Shown: positions 1 to 5,793, counted from the first letter of the stretch. The stretch is DNA of 5,793 nucleotides from Nitrospirae bacterium SPGG5 (GCA_001643555.1 LXTH01000188.1:1-5793); one strand, 5' to 3'. Translations and numbers: made by a program. Notes: generated from the sequence alone by a model not told the origin.

Positions 1-1
1 T

Positions 2-712
2 GTCACCGGTGTGTTCATGCCTTCGAAGTTTACCTCTCGGGAAAGTCGGGACGATTCCCGAGCGCTGATGAAAGCACTCAAGTGTACATTACTCACGATT
101 TCGATTGCAGGAGTGTGGAAGCAATTTGTGACTCTATTGGCACCGGCTTTCGGGAACAGACCCCACGATACAACTGAGGAAAATCTCCAGGCCAGAATTC
201 GAGGGACCCTCTTAATGGCCTTGTCGAATAAATTTGGACATTTGGTCCTCACGACCGGGAACAAAAGTGAAATGAGCGTTGGCTATGCCACCCTGTATGG
301 TGATATGGCTGGTGGGTTCGCCGTGATTAAGGACGTGCCGAAAATGCTGGTGTATGAGCTGGTACGATATCGGAACCGTCGGGCGTACGAACAACATGGG
401 AAGGATCTGATTCCCGTTCGAATCATGGAACGAGCTCCTTCGGCGGAGTTAAAGCCCGATCAAATTGATCAAGATACGTTGCCGCCATACGATGTCCTCG
501 ATCGGATTTTAGAGGCGTATGTGGAAGAGGATCGTTCATTGCCTGAGATCGTAAAGCTCGGCATGAAATCCCAAACCGTTCGAGGTGTGATGGCCATGGT
601 GGATCGAAGCGAATATAAACGGCGGCAGGCGCCGATTGGCATCAAGATCACGCAGCGAGCTCTGGGGAAAGATAGGCGGATGCCCATCACCAATCGATAC
701 GTCAAACATTAA
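2..712 (+). CDS. nadE: Glutamine-dependent NAD+ synthetase, C-terminal part (5' end outside window)
   Basis: The reading frame is already open at base 2 and starts mid-domain (VTGVFMPS), so the true start lies upstream; 236 residues and a TAA stop are visible. The product makes NAD+ from deamido-NAD+ and ATP in the cytoplasm, the last step of NAD biosynthesis. Seen in the sequence: the synthetase-domain block NLQARIRG (visible residues 61-68), the nucleotide-binding TTGNKSE (84-90), the YGDMAGG segment (about 99-105), SAELKPDQ followed by LPPYDVLD, and the tail with [10 protein letters not shown] and [11 protein letters not shown]. This long tail is typical of the two-domain, glutamine-using enzymes. 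The amidase (nitrilase-like) domain and the SGGxDS ATP-pyrophosphatase loop should lie upstream and cannot be checked here, so the nitrogen donor is inferred from tail similarity. glnD follows 214 bases downstream on the same strand. No frameshift or missing residue is seen in the visible part. Confidence 0.93.
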   Translation, partial: VTGVFMPSKFTSRESRDDSRALMKALKCTLLTISIAGVWKQFVTLLAPAFGNRPHDTTEENLQARIRGTLLMALSNKFGHLVLTTGNKSEMSVGYATLYGDMAGGFAVIKDVPKMLVYELVRYRNRRAYEQHGKDLIPVRIMERAPSAELKPDQIDQDTLPPYDVLDRILEAYVEEDRSLPEIVKLGMKSQTVRGVMAMVDRSEYKRRQAPIGIKITQRALGKDRRMPITNRYVKH

Positions 713-926
713 TATGAAAAAATTCGAAATCCGAATCCCGAAATTCGAAACAAATTTTAATGACCAAAATGAGGAAGTTCGAATGGCGAAATTCGAAACA
801 CATTGCCGTGCCTAATGTGAAGCATTCGAATGTAAGATTTCGGATTTGTTTCGGATTTCGAGATTCGTTTTTCGGATTTAAAACTCTATTTGAGCGGATA
901 CTAAAAGGAACGAAGAGAAAAGTGGC
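713..926. repeat. Intergenic TTCGAA / TTCGGATTT repeat cluster with long imperfect inverted repeat
   Basis: This spacer is dominated by short related repeats. TTCGAA occurs five times (starting at 723, 744, 778, 792 and 825), and TTCGGATTT three times (839-847, 850-858, 871-879). Segment 732-755 recurs at 780-803 with 21 of 24 identities, a direct repeat with a 48-base offset. Segment 731-755 pairs with 844-868 as an inverted repeat with 22 of 25 matches. A perfect 10-base palindrome, CATTCGAATG, lies at 823-832. There is no ORF of note. The cluster sits between two co-directional genes, so it could be a dispersed intergenic repeat, a weak attenuator or terminator, or an mRNA-stabilising structure. 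No U-tract terminator is evident. A possible -10 (GATACT, 897-902) lies just upstream of glnD, but no good -35 accompanies it. Confidence 0.75.
905..917 (+). promoter_or_regulatory. Weak purine-rich ribosome binding region of glnD
   Basis: Two purine-rich stretches precede the glnD ATG at 927. AAGGAA (905-910) is about 16 bases away, too far for optimal use. GAAGAG (912-917) is at a good 9-base spacing but matches the anti-Shine-Dalgarno sequence poorly. Initiation may therefore be modest. The ATG at 927 is preferred over the in-frame ATG at 939, which is four codons inside, because it gives the better spacing. Confidence 0.4.
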
Positions 927-3638
927 ATGAAGTTTTCAATGCGATCTGAACCCTCGGAATCTATTTCTGGTGATGAGGAGCTGGCATCGACTCAGGCCGT
1001 GCTCCAAGAGCGGCGTGATGGTCTGTGCCAACGATTGAGGGATGGAGCATCGGGTTCTGAAGTCGTAGCTGGCTTTACGGACTTAGTCGATTCCGTCTTG
1101 ATGGCTCGATATCGAAACGTTCTCCGTCAGCAAGTCGGGGATGTGGCTGTTGGGATACAACAGTGTTGCCTGGTGGCGGTCGGTGGGTATGGACGTCGGG
1201 AGCTATCACCCTATTCGGATATCGATGTGATGGTACTCTATAGCGCCGGGGGGGAGAAAGTGGTCAACACGCTCTCCAAGCAGGTGTTACATCATCTGTG
1301 GGATTTAGGATTTCAGGTGGGGCATAGTGTTCGATCTATTCACGATTGCTTGGTCCTGGCAGAAGAAGATTTAACCGTGAAAACGGCTCTTATGGAATCG
1401 CGATTTCTGACAGGAGGGGCTTCCGTCTTTCAGGAATTTCGGCGACGCTTTGCGCGACGTATTTTGGGTCGGCGCGTCGACACGTTCATTCGAGAGAAGG
1501 TCGAAGAACGAACACGCGATTATGCCAAATTTGGCGAGACCATTTATTTGCTCGAACCCAACATCAAGAAGACCAAGGGGGGATTGCGCGATCTGCATTT
1601 GCTGCAATGGGTTGGCATGGCTAAATATCAAGCGGCCACGTTACAGGATCTGGCCAATCGCGGCATTCTGGCTCATCAGGATTATACGGCGTTGATTGAG
1701 GCTCGAGAGTTCTTATGGAAGGTTCGCACGTTTTTGCACCTTGAAGCCGGGCGTGCGCAGGACATTCTTTCGTTTGAGGAACAAGTCCGGTTAGCCAAAG
1801 AGTTTGGGTTTCATGACCAAGCCCATCTGCTCGCCGTTGAACAGTTCATGCAGGTGTATTATCGGCATACCATGGGAATCTATGATCGGTGTGTCCGGTT
1901 TGTCGATCGTTCTCAAGGCCAATCCTTGTGGAATCGTGTCAAGGGATGGTGGCCGCGGCCTTTGGTTAACGGGTATTTCTCCTTGTCCGAGTCTAGCCTC
2001 TCCGTTCCTCAAGACAAGCTCCTCGACGTCCTACGTGATCCTGGACGGTTGCTCAATCTGTTCAAGCTGTCTCAGGAACGCGGTCTCGCCATTGACGGGT
2101 TCACAATCGAAGAAATTCACCGACATATGGACACCGTGTCCGATGATGTGTTCTGCACGCCATCCGCGAGACAGGCTTTTCGGGACATCCTCTCCGGACC
2201 GGGTTCCGTGGCGCAGACCTTGATGCTGATGCATCAAGCCCGCGTGTTGGAGAAACTTGTTCCGGCCTTTAGTCGTGTCCGTGGGCTCATGCAGTTTAAT
2301 CAATATCACAAGTATACTGTTGACGAACATAGCCTGTTTGCGGTGCGGGAGGTGGAGCGATTAGGACGCCAAGAGGGAATATTTCACGATGTGTATCATG
2401 AAATTCATCAGAAGGACCTTTTGCATTTAGCAGCGCTGCTGCATGATATTGGGAAAGGTCTTCCTGAAGATCACAGTGAAGTGGGACAAGGAATTGCGCG
2501 AGACATGGCCACACGATTGCAATTGGACCAGCAGGAGACTCGCACGTTAGAGTATCTTGTGTTTCACCACTTGCTCATGTCCAACACGGCCTTTCGACGT
2601 GATCCTTATGATGAGAAGGTGTTGCTGAAGTTCTCACGGGCTGTGGGTACACCGGCTCTGTTGAGGAAATTGCTGCTGCTGACGGCGGCCGATATTGCAG
2701 CTGTGGGGCCTGGTACCCTGACCAAATGGAAAGAGTCGTTATTAATCGAACTGTATTTACGAACGCTGCCGGAGGTGTCCGGTGGACGTGAAGCTGTTGA
2801 CGTGACCAAGAATATCAAGGAGATTGCCACGGAAGTTCTGAGTCTGTGGAACTCAACAGGTTTGGCGCCTGGACCTGGCGACGGCACCACACCATCTTCT
2901 GATGCTCGTCAAGATTGGGTTGAGGATCAATTAGAAAGGTTCCCCCTGCGGTATTTGTCGGGAACCCCTCGCGATCGGATGGCCGTGCACTTACAAGCCT
3001 TGCAACGGCTTCCTATGACGAGTGCGGTTGTGGAGTCGGCGTATCATGCTGACCTGCGTGTGTGTGAGTATACCCTGATTGCTCGAGATCATGTGACCCC
3101 AGGGATTTTTATGAACGTGACCGGGGTGCTGGCCGCGTTTGGGCTGCATGTCCTCGATGCTCAAATTATGACCAGAGATGATGGCATTGTGTTTGATTCG
3201 TTTTTTGTTCACGATCGGGACTTTGATGGGGCACCCACTGAACAGAAGCGCCAGAAGGTTGGGAAAGCGATCCTTGATGTCTTGTGTGGAAACGAATCGA
3301 TCGCCAATTTATCCAAGCGCAGTCAACGTCTGACGTTCGAGCGGCCTTTCCCGGTTTCCCCCAAGCCGGCTGATGTTCAGATTGATAATGAAACCTCTGA
3401 TCAAATGACGATTATCGATGTGTTTGCCGATGATCGTCAGGGATTATTGGCGGTGATTGCGCGGACAATGTTTGAGTTAGGGTTATCCATCCATGCCGCA
3501 AGGATTGCGACTCGACTCGATCAAGTCGTCGATGTGTTTTATGTCACGGGATCCGAAGGGGAAAAGATCGAGGATGTCACCGCCTGTGAGAAAATCCGAG
3601 AAACCCTTCGCCAAGCCGTGGATGCATTTCCAGGATAA
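927..3638 (+). CDS. glnD: Bifunctional [PII] uridylyltransferase / uridylyl-removing enzyme GlnD
   Basis: This complete 903-residue protein is close to the usual family length (E. coli GlnD is about 890). GlnD is the cytoplasmic glutamine sensor. At low glutamine it adds UMP to PII proteins (GlnB/GlnK), and at high glutamine it removes it, so controlling glutamine synthetase and nitrogen genes. Domains in order: nucleotidyltransferase with GGYGRRELSPYSDID (residues 86-100, metal ligands D98 and D100); the GlnD-specific LLEPNIKKTKGGLRDLH (208-224); an HD hydrolase domain with VDEHS (H468), LLHDIGKG (H506-D507), DHSEVG (H516), HHLLMS (H547/H548) and a late TAADI (D589); a Pro/Gly/Ser-rich linker near 645-660; and two C-terminal ACT domains at about 713-785 and 826-897, the glutamine-sensing part. 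All expected catalytic residues are present, so both activities are likely intact. The usual substrate gene, glnB, is not in the window. nadE is upstream on the same strand and the gene faces a convergent permease gene downstream. A short N-terminal extension of about 20 residues is uncertain. Confidence 0.97.
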   Translation: MKFSMRSEPSESISGDEELASTQAVLQERRDGLCQRLRDGASGSEVVAGFTDLVDSVLMARYRNVLRQQVGDVAVGIQQCCLVAVGGYGRRELSPYSDIDVMVLYSAGGEKVVNTLSKQVLHHLWDLGFQVGHSVRSIHDCLVLAEEDLTVKTALMESRFLTGGASVFQEFRRRFARRILGRRVDTFIREKVEERTRDYAKFGETIYLLEPNIKKTKGGLRDLHLLQWVGMAKYQAATLQDLANRGILAHQDYTALIEAREFLWKVRTFLHLEAGRAQDILSFEEQVRLAKEFGFHDQAHLLAVEQFMQVYYRHTMGIYDRCVRFVDRSQGQSLWNRVKGWWPRPLVNGYFSLSESSLSVPQDKLLDVLRDPGRLLNLFKLSQERGLAIDGFTIEEIHRHMDTVSDDVFCTPSARQAFRDILSGPGSVAQTLMLMHQARVLEKLVPAFSRVRGLMQFNQYHKYTVDEHSLFAVREVERLGRQEGIFHDVYHEIHQKDLLHLAALLHDIGKGLPEDHSEVGQGIARDMATRLQLDQQETRTLEYLVFHHLLMSNTAFRRDPYDEKVLLKFSRAVGTPALLRKLLLLTAADIAAVGPGTLTKWKESLLIELYLRTLPEVSGGREAVDVTKNIKEIATEVLSLWNSTGLAPGPGDGTTPSSDARQDWVEDQLERFPLRYLSGTPRDRMAVHLQALQRLPMTSAVVESAYHADLRVCEYTLIARDHVTPGIFMNVTGVLAAFGLHVLDAQIMTRDDGIVFDSFFVHDRDFDGAPTEQKRQKVGKAILDVLCGNESIANLSKRSQRLTFERPFPVSPKPADVQIDNETSDQMTIIDVFADDRQGLLAVIARTMFELGLSIHAARIATRLDQVVDVFYVTGSEGEKIEDVTACEKIRETLRQAVDAFPG

Positions 3639-3644
3639 GTTCAA

Positions 3645-3659
3645 CCAGAGGTGATCTGG
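3645..3659 (+). terminator. Small hairpin after glnD, doubtful terminator
   Basis: A perfect 5-base-pair stem CCAGA/TCTGG with a 5-base loop (GGTGA) begins seven bases after the glnD stop. The first T-run (TTTTTT, from 3682) lies more than 20 bases further on, so this is not a canonical Rho-independent terminator. It may only stabilise the 3' end. A second weak pairing, TCGTTGC (3670-3676) with GCAACGA (3719-3725), flanks the T-run. Termination could equally depend on the larger palindromic element downstream. Confidence 0.25.
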
Positions 3660-3790
3660 CCTTCATGGTTCGTTGCCTATCTTTTTTGGTCCTATCCTTC
3701 ATTTCTTCCCAGCGACTAGCAACGAGCGATTACCGAACAATCCAAATCTAATCTTCCCTGCAACAGGGGATGTTCAAAAAGGTGCGCTCA

Positions 3791-3820
3791 GCCAGATGGT
3801 CCCAAGGCATCCCATCTGGC
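3791..3820. repeat. Hairpin 1 within the palindromic element
   Basis: A perfect 9-base-pair inverted repeat, GCCAGATGG (3791-3799) and CCATCTGGC (3812-3820), encloses a 12-base loop. It begins where the left terminal repeat of the element ends and is the first of four consecutive hairpins that seem to make up an insert within it. Confidence 0.7.
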
Positions 3821-3826
3821 TTTCCC

Positions 3827-3842
3827 AGGGGCTCCGGCCCCT
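3827..3842. repeat. Hairpin 2 within the palindromic element
   Basis: A 6-base-pair stem AGGGGC/GCCCCT closes a TCCG tetraloop. It is short but all but its outermost A-T pair are G-C, so it should be stable in RNA. It lies directly downstream of hairpin 1. Confidence 0.55.
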
Positions 3843-3873
3843 AGGACGGCCCGAACAGCAGGGCCTGTGACCC

Positions 3874-3899
3874 CTCGAAGGGGGAATACCCCCTTCGAG
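3874..3899. repeat. Strong hairpin 3 within the palindromic element
   Basis: A perfect 11-base-pair stem, CTCGAAGGGGG (3874-3884) with CCCCCTTCGAG (3889-3899), is closed by an AATA tetraloop. It is the most stable local structure in the window and is symmetric enough to form in transcripts from either strand. No U-run follows on either strand, so it is not a classic intrinsic terminator, but it could block 3' exonucleases or pause polymerase. Confidence 0.75.
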
Positions 3900-3906
3900 C
3901 ATCCCC

Positions 3907-3936
3907 CACACCGAGTGATACTAACCACCCGGTGTG
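3907..3936. repeat. Hairpin 4 within the palindromic element
   Basis: A 7-base-pair inverted repeat, CACACCG (3907-3913) and CGGTGTG (3930-3936), has a 16-base loop. It is the last of the four consecutive hairpins. The conserved-looking GCAAGGCCGCAGG core of the element starts at its right edge. Confidence 0.55.
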
Positions 3937-4033
3937 CAAGGCCGCAGGCACTTTGACGCGCGGAGCGTACTCATAGTACGTGAGCACGACAAAGGGCCGA
4001 GAACGCCGCTGACGCCCTTTTTCAACATTCCCT

Positions 4034-4816
4034 TCATATGAGCATCGTGATCCCTGTCGAGACTAGGATGATCATGAGGCCTCTTTTTAACCACTCGCCT
4101 GAGATGACTTTTGTTAAGACTGAGCCTACGAGAACTCCTGGTACGGAGCCTAAGATCAGCCAGCCGACTAAACTGAAATCGACCGTGCCTAATTTCATAT
4201 GGGCGAGTCCCGTCACCCCTGTCAGCATGACGGCATGTACAATATCGGTCCCGATCATGATCTTGGGTGTGAGCCGATAGAAGAGGAGCAAGAACAAAAT
4301 AATCACGCTCCCCGCCCCGACCGATGTGAGTCCGACGAGTAAGCCTCCTTCGATTCCAATAAAAAAAGCTCCGTTATACCGGGTGAGATATCCAGGGAGC
4401 CGTTCCCGTAAGGAGAGGCCGCCATTTTTCTCAAGATGGCCCTGGAACAGTAAGAGAAAGGGGATAGTAAGCAACAAGACCCCAATCATGGTTGTCAGGA
4501 TCCCATTGACAGATTCTCCGTATTGCGATTGGAGGTGGCCTAAGAGTGCGACGCCAATTAAGGCGCCAGGTATGCTGCCGATGGCCATGGCTCCGGCAAG
4601 TTTCCAATCAACATTGCCATGGCGCCAGTGGACAATGGCGGCCCCGATCTTGGTCACGGTGGCAAATGTGGCTCCAGAACCTATGGCGATGATGGGAGGG
4701 GTCTGCAACCCGAAAATGAGAAGTGGCAATAAGACCACGCCTCCTCCCAAGCCGGTGAGCCCGACCAAGGTTCCTACCACTAGTCCAATGGACGTTGTAC
4801 AGAGAATACATTCCAT
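4034..4816 (-). CDS. TauE/SafE family sulfite/organosulfonate-exporter-type membrane permease
   Basis: The 260-residue, very hydrophobic protein fits the TauE/SafE family in length and pattern. About eight membrane segments are predicted by eye: roughly 7-35 (long, or re-entrant), 45-63, 72-93, 105-125, 150-180, 190-206, 215-236 and 243-260. A charged loop at about 126-147 separates two halves. The halves are visibly repeated: VGLTGLGGGVVLLP (18-31) matches VGLTSVGAGSVIIL (161-174), and GSIPGALIG (80-88) matches GSVPGVLVG (223-231). This internal duplication is diagnostic of the family. Members export sulfite, sulfoacetate or related anions at the inner membrane, but many are uncharacterised, so the substrate is unknown and no symbol is given. 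The start at 4816 is the only standard start codon after in-frame stops upstream. It lacks a good Shine-Dalgarno sequence. The stop codon lies one base from the end of the palindromic element. A Cys-x-x-Cys (C3, C6) sits at the N-terminus. Confidence 0.88.
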   Translation of the reverse strand: MECILCTTSIGLVVGTLVGLTGLGGGVVLLPLLIFGLQTPPIIAIGSGATFATVTKIGAAIVHWRHGNVDWKLAGAMAIGSIPGALIGVALLGHLQSQYGESVNGILTTMIGVLLLTIPFLLLFQGHLEKNGGLSLRERLPGYLTRYNGAFFIGIEGGLLVGLTSVGAGSVIILFLLLFYRLTPKIMIGTDIVHAVMLTGVTGLAHMKLGTVDFSLVGWLILGSVPGVLVGSVLTKVISGEWLKRGLMIILVSTGITMLI

Positions 4817-4848
4817 AATGCGAATCTCAGGGAAGGGAATCTTTTCCT

Positions 4849-4854
4849 ACTATA
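4849..4854 (-). promoter_or_regulatory. Possible -10 box for the TauE-like gene
   Basis: On the - strand, TATAGT lies about 32 bases upstream of the permease ATG and would give a leader of roughly 25 bases. No convincing -35 hexamer is found 16-18 bases further upstream, so the call rests on a single AT-rich hexamer. Candidate only. Confidence 0.2.
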
Positions 4855-4871
4855 TCTTCAGTAACGATGAA

Positions 4872-4977
4872 TCATTGTTCGTGTCGAAGTATCCGGTCTT
4901 CTCCCGATGGAGCCAAATTTCCTGCTCCTTCACCAATATTGCCTGATCTCACCCAAGCATACCGAACAATGAACAAT
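4872..4977. repeat. GAACAAT repeats upstream of the TauE-like gene
   Basis: GAACAAT occurs twice in tandem at 4964-4977. Segment 4963-4972 (CGAACAATGA) is the exact reverse complement of 4872-4881 (TCATTGTTCG). Repeats spaced about 90 bases apart in a promoter-proximal region could be regulator binding sites, but a 10-base match can also arise by chance in AT-rich DNA. Confidence 0.35.
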
Positions 4978-5230
4978 TGAGCAGACCTATCAGGACTCTA
5001 GACTCATCAAGTTTTCGGTCTAACTGAAGAGATTCTTTATGGGTGTATCTCCGTATTATTGGGAGGTGAAGAGGGCTGCGGTTTTCCTATGAACGCGCTC
5101 GCATGCATGTTCCGTTTTTGGCTTTGAATCCAACCCTGGCTGGAGGAATTTTCGTCTGTGCTCATCACCGGAGTGGGCCTCGGAGAGTCAGGGTTCGTGA
5201 CGTGATGGTAGTAAAAACGAAACCGGTGGT

Positions 5231-5252
5231 GGGTATGGGGAAGGGGAAGGGG
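5231..5252 (+). other. G-quadruplex motif (GGG-TAT-GGGG-AA-GGGG-AA-GGGG)
   Basis: Four G-runs of 3, 4, 4 and 4 bases are separated by loops of 3, 2 and 2 bases, which fits the canonical quadruplex consensus. The last three runs form a perfect (GGGGAA)x3 tandem repeat at 5237-5254. The motif starts about 20 bases beyond the malic enzyme stop codon and lies on the template strand for that gene, so the transcript itself would be C-rich. A short GGATAA/TTATCC inverted repeat (5255-5268) lies between it and the stop. This may form a roadblock-type transcription end, or may be a simple slippage-prone repeat. Confidence 0.6.
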
Positions 5253-5272
5253 AAGGATAAGATTATCCCATC

Positions 5273-5793
5273 CTATTCTGTTATCAGATGTTGCGACGTT
5301 TTTCGGGCCACGCCGGTTTCTTGTGCGGCCTTGGCGACGGCTTGGGCCACGGCTGGCACTACGTGTTTATTGAAGACGCTTGGAATAATGTATTCTTCGC
5401 TGAGGGATGAAGCAGGGATGACATCAGCTAAGGCTCCAGCGGCAGCAAGTTGCATGGATTCATTAATGGTCCTGGCCTGAACATCTAACGCCCCTCGAAA
5501 GATTCCGGGAAAGGCCAATAAGTTATTGCTCTGATTGGGGTAGTCCGACCGACCACTCGCATAGATCCGGCAATGATTATGCGCGGCTTCAGGGGCTAAT
5601 TCCGGGTCGGGATTCGCGAGCGCAAACACGATGGGGTCTTGAGCCATGAGATCAAGATCCTGTGGTTGCAAGACATTCCCCACGGAAAGCCCGATGAACA
5701 CGTCCGCGCCATGGAGCGCATCGCGTAGTGTGCCAATGGGTTTGTCATATTGGATGATGGCAGGAAGGGTATTGCGCCAATTATACAGTTCCC
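5273..5793 (-). CDS. Malic enzyme, NAD(P)-dependent, C-terminal part (5' end outside window)
   Basis: The frame is open to the right edge; 172 residues and a TAG stop are visible, beginning ELYNWRNTLPAII. Malic enzyme oxidatively decarboxylates malate to pyruvate and CO2 with reduction of NAD+ or NADP+, linking the TCA cycle to pyruvate. Visible family motifs from the cofactor-binding and C-terminal region are GTLRDALHGADVFIGLS (visible residues 20-36), FALANPDPE (56-64), YASGRSDYPNQSNN (77-90), FPGIFRGALD (94-103), TINESM (108-113), and EYIIPSVFNKHVVPAVA (133-149). Their spacing and the short tail match the small bacterial malic enzymes rather than the large form fused to a phosphotransacetylase-like domain, because the protein ends soon after the malic domain. 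A GTG at 5701 is internal, not the start. The malate-binding N-terminal domain and the residues that set NAD versus NADP preference are off the window, so cofactor and gene symbol (maeA or maeB) are left open. Confidence 0.93.
   Translation of the reverse strand, partial: ELYNWRNTLPAIIQYDKPIGTLRDALHGADVFIGLSVGNVLQPQDLDLMAQDPIVFALANPDPELAPEAAHNHCRIYASGRSDYPNQSNNLLAFPGIFRGALDVQARTINESMQLAAAGALADVIPASSLSEEYIIPSVFNKHVVPAVAQAVAKAAQETGVARKTSQHLITE

Larger units (their letters stand above)
3766..4032. mobile_element. Palindromic intergenic element with terminal inverted repeats (REP/MITE-like, non-coding)
   Basis: The ends are imperfect inverted copies. Bases 3766-3783 (GGGGATGTTCAAAAAGGT) match the reverse complement of 4015-4032 (GGGAATGTTGAAAAAGGG) at 15 of 18 positions. 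The match continues inward with one bulge: GCGCTCAGC (3784-3792) pairs with GCTGACGC (4008-4015). The right half folds on itself: 3947-3955 pairs with 3990-3998 (8 of 9), enclosing CGTACT-CAT-AGTACG (3966-3980). The left-centre holds four further hairpins. No transposase gene is present, so any mobility would be non-autonomous. No clear target-site duplication is seen. The end motif and the GCAAGGCCGCAGG ... GAGAACGCCGCTG core resemble, from memory, intergenic elements abundant in Nitrospira genomes; a copy search was not possible here. Alternative reading: a bidirectional terminator or mRNA-end structure. Confidence 0.65.
3639..4033. other. Convergent intergenic region between glnD and the permease gene
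   Basis: This 395-base stretch separates the 3' ends of two facing genes. The first 127 bases (3639-3765) hold only small hairpins and a T-run. The remainder is almost entirely the palindromic element at 3766-4032. A 65-codon open frame at 3673-3870 crosses the element boundary and several hairpins and has no recognisable protein character, so no gene is called. Strong secondary structure between convergent genes could end transcription from both sides. Confidence 0.8.
4817..5272. other. 456-base intergenic region without a convincing gene
   Basis: This stretch lies upstream of the permease gene and downstream of the malic enzyme gene, both on the - strand. It should contain the permease promoter. 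Open frames here are short, or run antisense into the malic enzyme gene (the + strand frame from 5103), and show no protein family character. A good Shine-Dalgarno-like GGGAGGTGA (+ strand, 5061-5069) has no start codon at useful distance: the next ATG, at 5089, is 19 bases on and opens only 12 codons. No tRNA or known riboswitch consensus was recognised. Short repeats near 4872-4977 and a G-rich tract at 5231-5252 are listed separately. Confidence 0.7.

Noticed and set aside
3673..3870. 65-codon + strand open frame after glnD
   Set aside because: It crosses from unique spacer into the palindromic element and through two of its hairpins, has no ribosome binding site and shows no protein family character.
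3766..4032. CRISPR array or integron attC site
   Set aside because: The repeats are inverted arms of different hairpins rather than regularly spaced direct repeats, and no attC core consensus or integrase is present.
4817..4835. TPP-riboswitch-like CTGAGA just upstream of the permease start
   Set aside because: Only this hexamer matches. The other conserved TPP aptamer segments and a long enough structured leader are absent.
4326..4946. 206-codon + strand open frame opposite the permease gene
   Set aside because: It is antisense to a clear TauE/SafE gene with matching family motifs. Its proline- and lysine-rich translation is the usual shadow of a hydrophobic gene.
5061..5127. Small + strand gene behind the GGGAGGTGA Shine-Dalgarno-like sequence
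   Set aside because: The next ATG (5089) is too far from the motif and opens only 12 codons before a stop.
5160..5210. tRNA-like GGTTCG segment
   Set aside because: No cloverleaf, acceptor stem or anticodon arm can be built around it; only a 6-base CATCAC/GTGATG pairing is found.
5103..5480. 125-codon + strand open frame at the right side
   Set aside because: Its second half is antisense to conserved malic enzyme motifs, and its first half has no ribosome binding site or family resemblance.

Overview
The window is ordinary bacterial chromosomal DNA with four protein genes and three structured spacers. Two genes are cut by the window edges. Left to right: the 3' part of a glutamine-type NAD+ synthetase (nadE, + strand); a 214-base spacer packed with TTCGAA and TTCGGATTT repeats; a complete glnD (+ strand) for the PII uridylyltransferase/uridylyl-removing enzyme; a 395-base convergent spacer holding a roughly 267-base imperfect-palindrome element; a TauE/SafE-type membrane permease (- strand); a 456-base spacer with no convincing gene; and the 3' part of a malic enzyme (- strand) that runs off the right edge.

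The gene content fits a Gram-negative-type bacterium of intermediate GC. From memory of such genomes, the combination of protein sequences and the 'TGTTCAAAAAGG ... CCTTTTTCAACA' palindromic element resembles Nitrospira/Nitrospirota. This assignment is inference and no search was run.

nadE and glnD point the same way and both concern glutamine and nitrogen status: NadE consumes glutamine and GlnD senses it through its ACT domains. The 214-base repeat-filled gap means co-transcription is not certain. No glnB or glnK (the GlnD substrate) lies in the window. The tauE-like gene and the malic enzyme gene are both on the - strand but are 456 bases apart, so they are probably separate transcription units.

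No complete new multi-gene system is visible. The most interesting material is non-coding. The first item is the palindromic element between glnD and the permease, which appears to carry a nested, hairpin-rich insert of about 144 bases and stops one base short of the permease stop codon. The second is the repeat cluster between nadE and glnD. The third is a canonical G-quadruplex motif just beyond the malic enzyme stop codon, on its template strand.
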